From Sphingobium lactosutens DS20 (GTDB lineage Bacteria > Pseudomonadota > Alphaproteobacteria > Sphingomonadales > Sphingomonadaceae): 64,000 bases of DNA. The notes beneath the pieces were generated by a model. That model was not told the DNA's origin. It ran no database searches and saw only the letters and a list, made by a program, of their open reading frames with translations. Of this stretch, positions 61,372 to 64,000 are shown piece after piece. Each line of letters opens with the position of its first letter. Within the stretch, counting starts at the first letter, position 1. Both the position numbers and the translations under genes were made by a program. The stretch spans positions 124,001-188,000 of the forward strand of contig NZ_ATDP01000106.1 of assembly GCF_000445105.1 (NCBI RefSeq). The letters run 5' to 3'.

Positions 61372-62172
61372 ATGGCCGATACCCCCAAGGGACCGAGGAC
61401 TACAGCGCGCGCGAAAGCCGGGTCGACCACTATGTCGGCTGCCGAAGCCTTGATGGCGGCAGAAGCCGCGATCGGCGCGGAACCGGCGCGTAAGAAGCCG
61501 GCGCCGCGCAAAATGGCCAAGGAGGCGCCGGAAGGTGCGCTCAAGCCGGTTGAAACCAATCCGCAGTCGGAACCTGCGCCAAAGCCTGCGCCGCCTCCTG
61601 CACCCCCGCCGCCGCCAACCGCGCCCGCCTCCACCATGATCAAGAGCCCGACAGAAATGGCCGCAACCGCCACCACCGATCCGCTGCCCGCGACAGAAGG
61701 AACCAAGATGATGAACGACGTTATGGAAACCGGAAAGAAGTTCGCCGAAGATGCCAAGGCGAAGTTTGAAACCGCTTATGCGGACTTCAACGACAAGGCC
61801 AAGGCCCATGTCGAAAAGTCGACCAAGGCGGTCGAGGAAATGAGCGATATGGCCAAGGGCAATATGGAAGCCATGGTCGAATCCGGCAAGATCGCCGCCA
61901 AGGGCATGGAAATGATGGGCCAGGAAGCCGTCGATTTCACCCGCAAGAATTTCGAAAAGGCGACCGCTTCGTTCAAGAGCCTGGCCACCGCCAAGACGCC
62001 GACCGAATTTTTCCAGCTGCAGAGCCAGCTTTTCTCCAGCAGCTTCGATGACTTCACCAAGGAAGCTGCGAAGAACAGCGAAGCGATGATGAAGCTGGCC
62101 GGCGACGTCGCCCAGCCGCTGACCGCGCGCATGTCGCTGGTCACCGACAAGGTGAAGTCGATCGCCGCCTGA
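61372..62172 (+). CDS. phaP: Phasin family protein
   Basis: A 266-residue granule-surface protein. An N-terminal Ala/Pro/Lys-rich low-complexity region, including a Pro run (PKPAPPPAPPPPPTAP), covers residues 1 to about 105. The phasin domain follows, with GKKFAEDAKAKFETAYADFN and TPTEFFQLQSQLFSSSFDDF. GGAGG lies 6 bases before the ATG at 61372, favouring it over an ATG two codons upstream. It is a common phasin form in sphingomonads, next to phaC. Confidence 0.93.
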   Translation: MADTPKGPRTTARAKAGSTTMSAAEALMAAEAAIGAEPARKKPAPRKMAKEAPEGALKPVETNPQSEPAPKPAPPPAPPPPPTAPASTMIKSPTEMAATATTDPLPATEGTKMMNDVMETGKKFAEDAKAKFETAYADFNDKAKAHVEKSTKAVEEMSDMAKGNMEAMVESGKIAAKGMEMMGQEAVDFTRKNFEKATASFKSLATAKTPTEFFQLQSQLFSSSFDDFTKEAAKNSEAMMKLAGDVAQPLTARMSLVTDKVKSIAA

Positions 62173-62203
62173 TCGGCGCGATCCGCCTGAAAATATCAGA
62201 TCG

Positions 62204-62246
62204 AGGGCGTCCTCTTCCATAGGGAAGGGGGCGCCCTAGTCTTTTT
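62204..62246 (+). terminator. Rho-independent terminator after the phasin gene
   Basis: A 15-bp stem (62204-62218 with 62223-62237, two G-U wobbles) and a 4-base loop are followed by a run of five T at 62242-62246. It ends the phaC/phasin transcript 32 bp beyond the stop. Confidence 0.8.
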
Positions 62247-62283
62247 GGGGGGAGGGTAGATCGGCAAACGCCCCGTCGCCCCC

Positions 62284-62312
62284 TTGCCATATCGAGGCGA
62301 ATCGCCATATCC
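62284..62312 (+). promoter_or_regulatory. Promoter candidate for clpS
   Basis: TTGCCA (62284-62289) and ATATCC (62307-62312) are separated by 17 bp. The -10 ends 9 bases before the ATG at 62322, so transcription would begin almost at the start codon (near-leaderless message). Confidence 0.4.
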
Positions 62313-62321
62313 TTGCGCATC

Positions 62322-62696
62322 ATGAACAGTCTCATCACCGCATCATGGCCCGTGAACATGGCGGGCCGGGACCAGGACGATCAGGGCGAGGGCCCCGGCG
62401 GACCCAATGTCGGCATCGCCACCCGTACGCGCACCCGCACCAAGAAGCCGTCGCTCTACAAGGTGCTGATGCTCAACGATGATTACACCCCGATGGAATT
62501 TGTGGTGCATGTCCTTCAAAGCTTCTTTCGCATGGACATGGAGGAAGCCACGCGCGTCATGCTGCATGTCCATCAACGCGGCGTCGGCATTTGCGGCATC
62601 TTCAGCTATGAGGTTGCCGAAACTAAGGTGAACCAGGTGATGGATTTCGCCCGTCAAAACCAGCATCCGCTCCAGTGCACGCTGGAAAAGGCCTGA
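62322..62696 (+). CDS. clpS: ATP-dependent Clp protease adaptor ClpS
   Basis: A 124-residue adaptor that delivers N-degron proteins to ClpAP. The core [20 protein letters not shown] and [21 protein letters not shown] are the conserved substrate- and ClpA-binding segments. The N-terminus is long and disordered ([14 protein letters not shown], then [11 protein letters not shown]). ATG 62322 lacks a Shine-Dalgarno; ATG 62358 (MAGRDQDD) is an alternative start. clpA is not adjacent on the visible side. Confidence 0.93.
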   Translation: MNSLITASWPVNMAGRDQDDQGEGPGGPNVGIATRTRTRTKKPSLYKVLMLNDDYTPMEFVVHVLQSFFRMDMEEATRVMLHVHQRGVGICGIFSYEVAETKVNQVMDFARQNQHPLQCTLEKA

Positions 62697-62786
62697 ACCG
62701 CTTTCGGCATTGCCTGCATCTTGGGCTGACGGGGTACTGACGCTCCGCTCTTTCCACGCCCGTCGCGTCTGCCTACACCCAGCGGT

Positions 62787-64000
62787 GTGACGCAGGAGAG
62801 CCAAACCGTTACCCCCTATGACCTTGCCGTGATCGGCGGTGGGGTGAATGGCTGCGGCATCGCGCGCGATGCGGCGGGCCGGGGCGCGAAGGTGCTACTG
62901 CTGGAGCAGGGCGATCTGGCGCAGGGCACCTCGTCCGCCTCCACCAAGCTGATCCATGGCGGGCTGCGTTATCTGGAACATCGCGAATTCGGCCTGGTCC
63001 GCGAGGCGCTGGCCGAGCGGGAACGACTTTGGCGGATCGCGCCGCACATCATTCATCCGATGCGGTTTGTCCTTCCCTGGACCCCAGGCCTGCGCCCGCG
63101 CTGGCTGCTGCGCCTGGGTCTGTTCGTCTATGATCATCTTGGCGGGCGGCGGGCCTTGCCGGCGACGCAAAGTATCGACCTGCGCCGCCATGTCGCCGGG
63201 GAGCCACTGAAACCGGGTTTTTCCAGTGGCTATTGCTATTCCGACGGCTGGGTCGATGATGCCCGGCTGGTGCTGCTCAACGCGCGCGACGCTGCGGATC
63301 GTGGCGCGTCCGTCCGGACTTGGACTCAAGTCGTCGGGCTGAAGCGGGAGGAGGGTCTGTGGGCGATCGATGCGCGAACGGCGGATGGCGTAGCGCTGAC
63401 CTTTCATGCGCGCGCGATCGTCAACGCCACCGGCCCATCGGTTCTGGCTCTGCCGGGCGCGGAGGAAGGGCTGGCAGGCCGAAGAATGCGGCTGGTGCGC
63501 GGGTCGCATATCGTCGTGCCTCGTCTGTTCGATCATAATTTTGCCTATTTCTTCCAATTGCCCGACCGCCGCATTTTCTTCGCCATCCCCTATGAGCGCG
63601 ATTTCACGTTGATCGGCACGACCGACCAGGATCATGACAGCGAAAACGACAGGATCGCGGCAAGCGCGCAGGAGGTTGCCTATCTTTGTGACGCCGCCAG
63701 CCGCTATTTCGCCCGACCAGTCACACCGGGCGAGGTGGTGTGGAGCTATGCCGGCGTCCGGCCGCTGATCGACGATGGCTCCGATCGGCCGGAAGCGGCA
63801 ACGCGGGGCTATCAGCTGGAGCTTGACGAAGGCGGGGAGGGCAAGGCCCCGGCGCTGCATGTGCTGGGTGGAAAGATCACCACCTACCGGCATCTGGCGG
63901 CCGAGGCTGTCGAGAGACTCCAGCCGCTGCTCCCCATGCTCCGTGGTGGCGACTGGACCGCGGATGCGCCATTGCCCGGCGGTGATTTCGCGATGATGGG
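62787..64000 (+). CDS. glpD: Glycerol-3-phosphate dehydrogenase, N-terminal part
   Basis: At least 404 residues are visible before the window ends. The FAD-binding start DLAVIGGGVNGCGIARDAAG, SSASTKLIHGGLRYLE and LIGTTDQDH are hallmarks of the FAD-linked respiratory enzyme GlpD, which oxidises glycerol-3-phosphate and reduces quinone. The start is taken as GTG 62787 (MTQESQTVTPYDLAV); no strong ribosome-binding site is seen. It may use glycerol-3-phosphate released by the phosphodiesterase at 39772. Confidence 0.92.
   Translation, partial: MTQESQTVTPYDLAVIGGGVNGCGIARDAAGRGAKVLLLEQGDLAQGTSSASTKLIHGGLRYLEHREFGLVREALAERERLWRIAPHIIHPMRFVLPWTPGLRPRWLLRLGLFVYDHLGGRRALPATQSIDLRRHVAGEPLKPGFSSGYCYSDGWVDDARLVLLNARDAADRGASVRTWTQVVGLKREEGLWAIDARTADGVALTFHARAIVNATGPSVLALPGAEEGLAGRRMRLVRGSHIVVPRLFDHNFAYFFQLPDRRIFFAIPYERDFTLIGTTDQDHDSENDRIAASAQEVAYLCDAASRYFARPVTPGEVVWSYAGVRPLIDDGSDRPEAATRGYQLELDEGGEGKAPALHVLGGKITTYRHLAAEAVERLQPLLPMLRGGDWTADAPLPGGDFAMM

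Overview
The window is high-GC alphaproteobacterial DNA, most likely from a member of the Sphingomonadaceae (Sphingobium/Sphingomonas-like). The evidence is the set of housekeeping neighbours (plsX-fabH-ihfA-merR, a class I lysyl-tRNA synthetase, phasin and PHA synthase, bacteriophytochrome with heme oxygenase), a TonB-dependent receptor with the IIVTAQRR-type plug start seen in sphingomonads, and frequent promoters with TATAGG-like -10 boxes. No rRNA, CRISPR array, transposase or integrase gene was seen. One tRNA (Thr-GGT) is present.

Layout. 1-2.4 kb: end of an oligopeptidase B gene, an aminopeptidase P, a small protein and tRNA-Thr. 2.4-24.7 kb: a visibly more AT-rich accessory block starting directly after the tRNA. 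It holds a CYP199-like P450, three LysR regulators, a flavin-reductase/flavin-monooxygenase pair, a molybdenum hydroxylase of the CO dehydrogenase/xanthine oxidase family (small, large and medium subunits plus CoxG), two crotonases, a type III CoA-transferase, two alpha/beta hydrolases, two SDRs, two 95-residue DUF1330-like proteins and a TonB-dependent receptor. Together these look like a regulated pathway that imports, oxygenates, CoA-activates and hydrolyses an unidentified aromatic or cyclic carboxylic compound. No acyl-CoA ligase, thiolase, ring-cleavage dioxygenase or P450 redox partner is present, so the pathway must be completed elsewhere.

24.8-36.3 kb: ABC-F ATPase, a secreted TPR-CHAT protein, cysS, a Bax-inhibitor-1 membrane protein with a zinc-ribbon partner, a PilZ protein, a membrane PQQ glucose-type dehydrogenase and an SDR. 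36.3-42.4 kb: small proteins (one interrupted by an amber codon), a glycine-zipper protein, a nuclease, an acidic protein behind an EcfG-type stress promoter, RidA, a Spx/ArsC-like protein, a glycerophosphodiesterase, a cysteine-rich Rrf2 regulator beside a metallo-beta-lactamase hydrolase, and a MAPEG protein. 42.6-49.0 kb: rpmF-plsX-fabH-ihfA-merR, then a DinG-type helicase and SixA-like phosphatase pair.

49.0-53.7 kb: a PilZ protein, class I LysRS, two Arg-rich RcnB-like periplasmic proteins and a 2OG-Fe(II) oxygenase. A stress promoter followed by a 42-bp perfect palindrome after lysS may define a small RNA. 53.9-57.0 kb: bphO-bphP, heme oxygenase and a phytochrome kinase with a fused receiver. 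57-64 kb: an orphan [2Fe-2S] subunit overlapping a DUF2721 gene, an alanine-type aminotransferase, PHA synthase, phasin behind a PhaR-like dyad, clpS and a truncated glpD.
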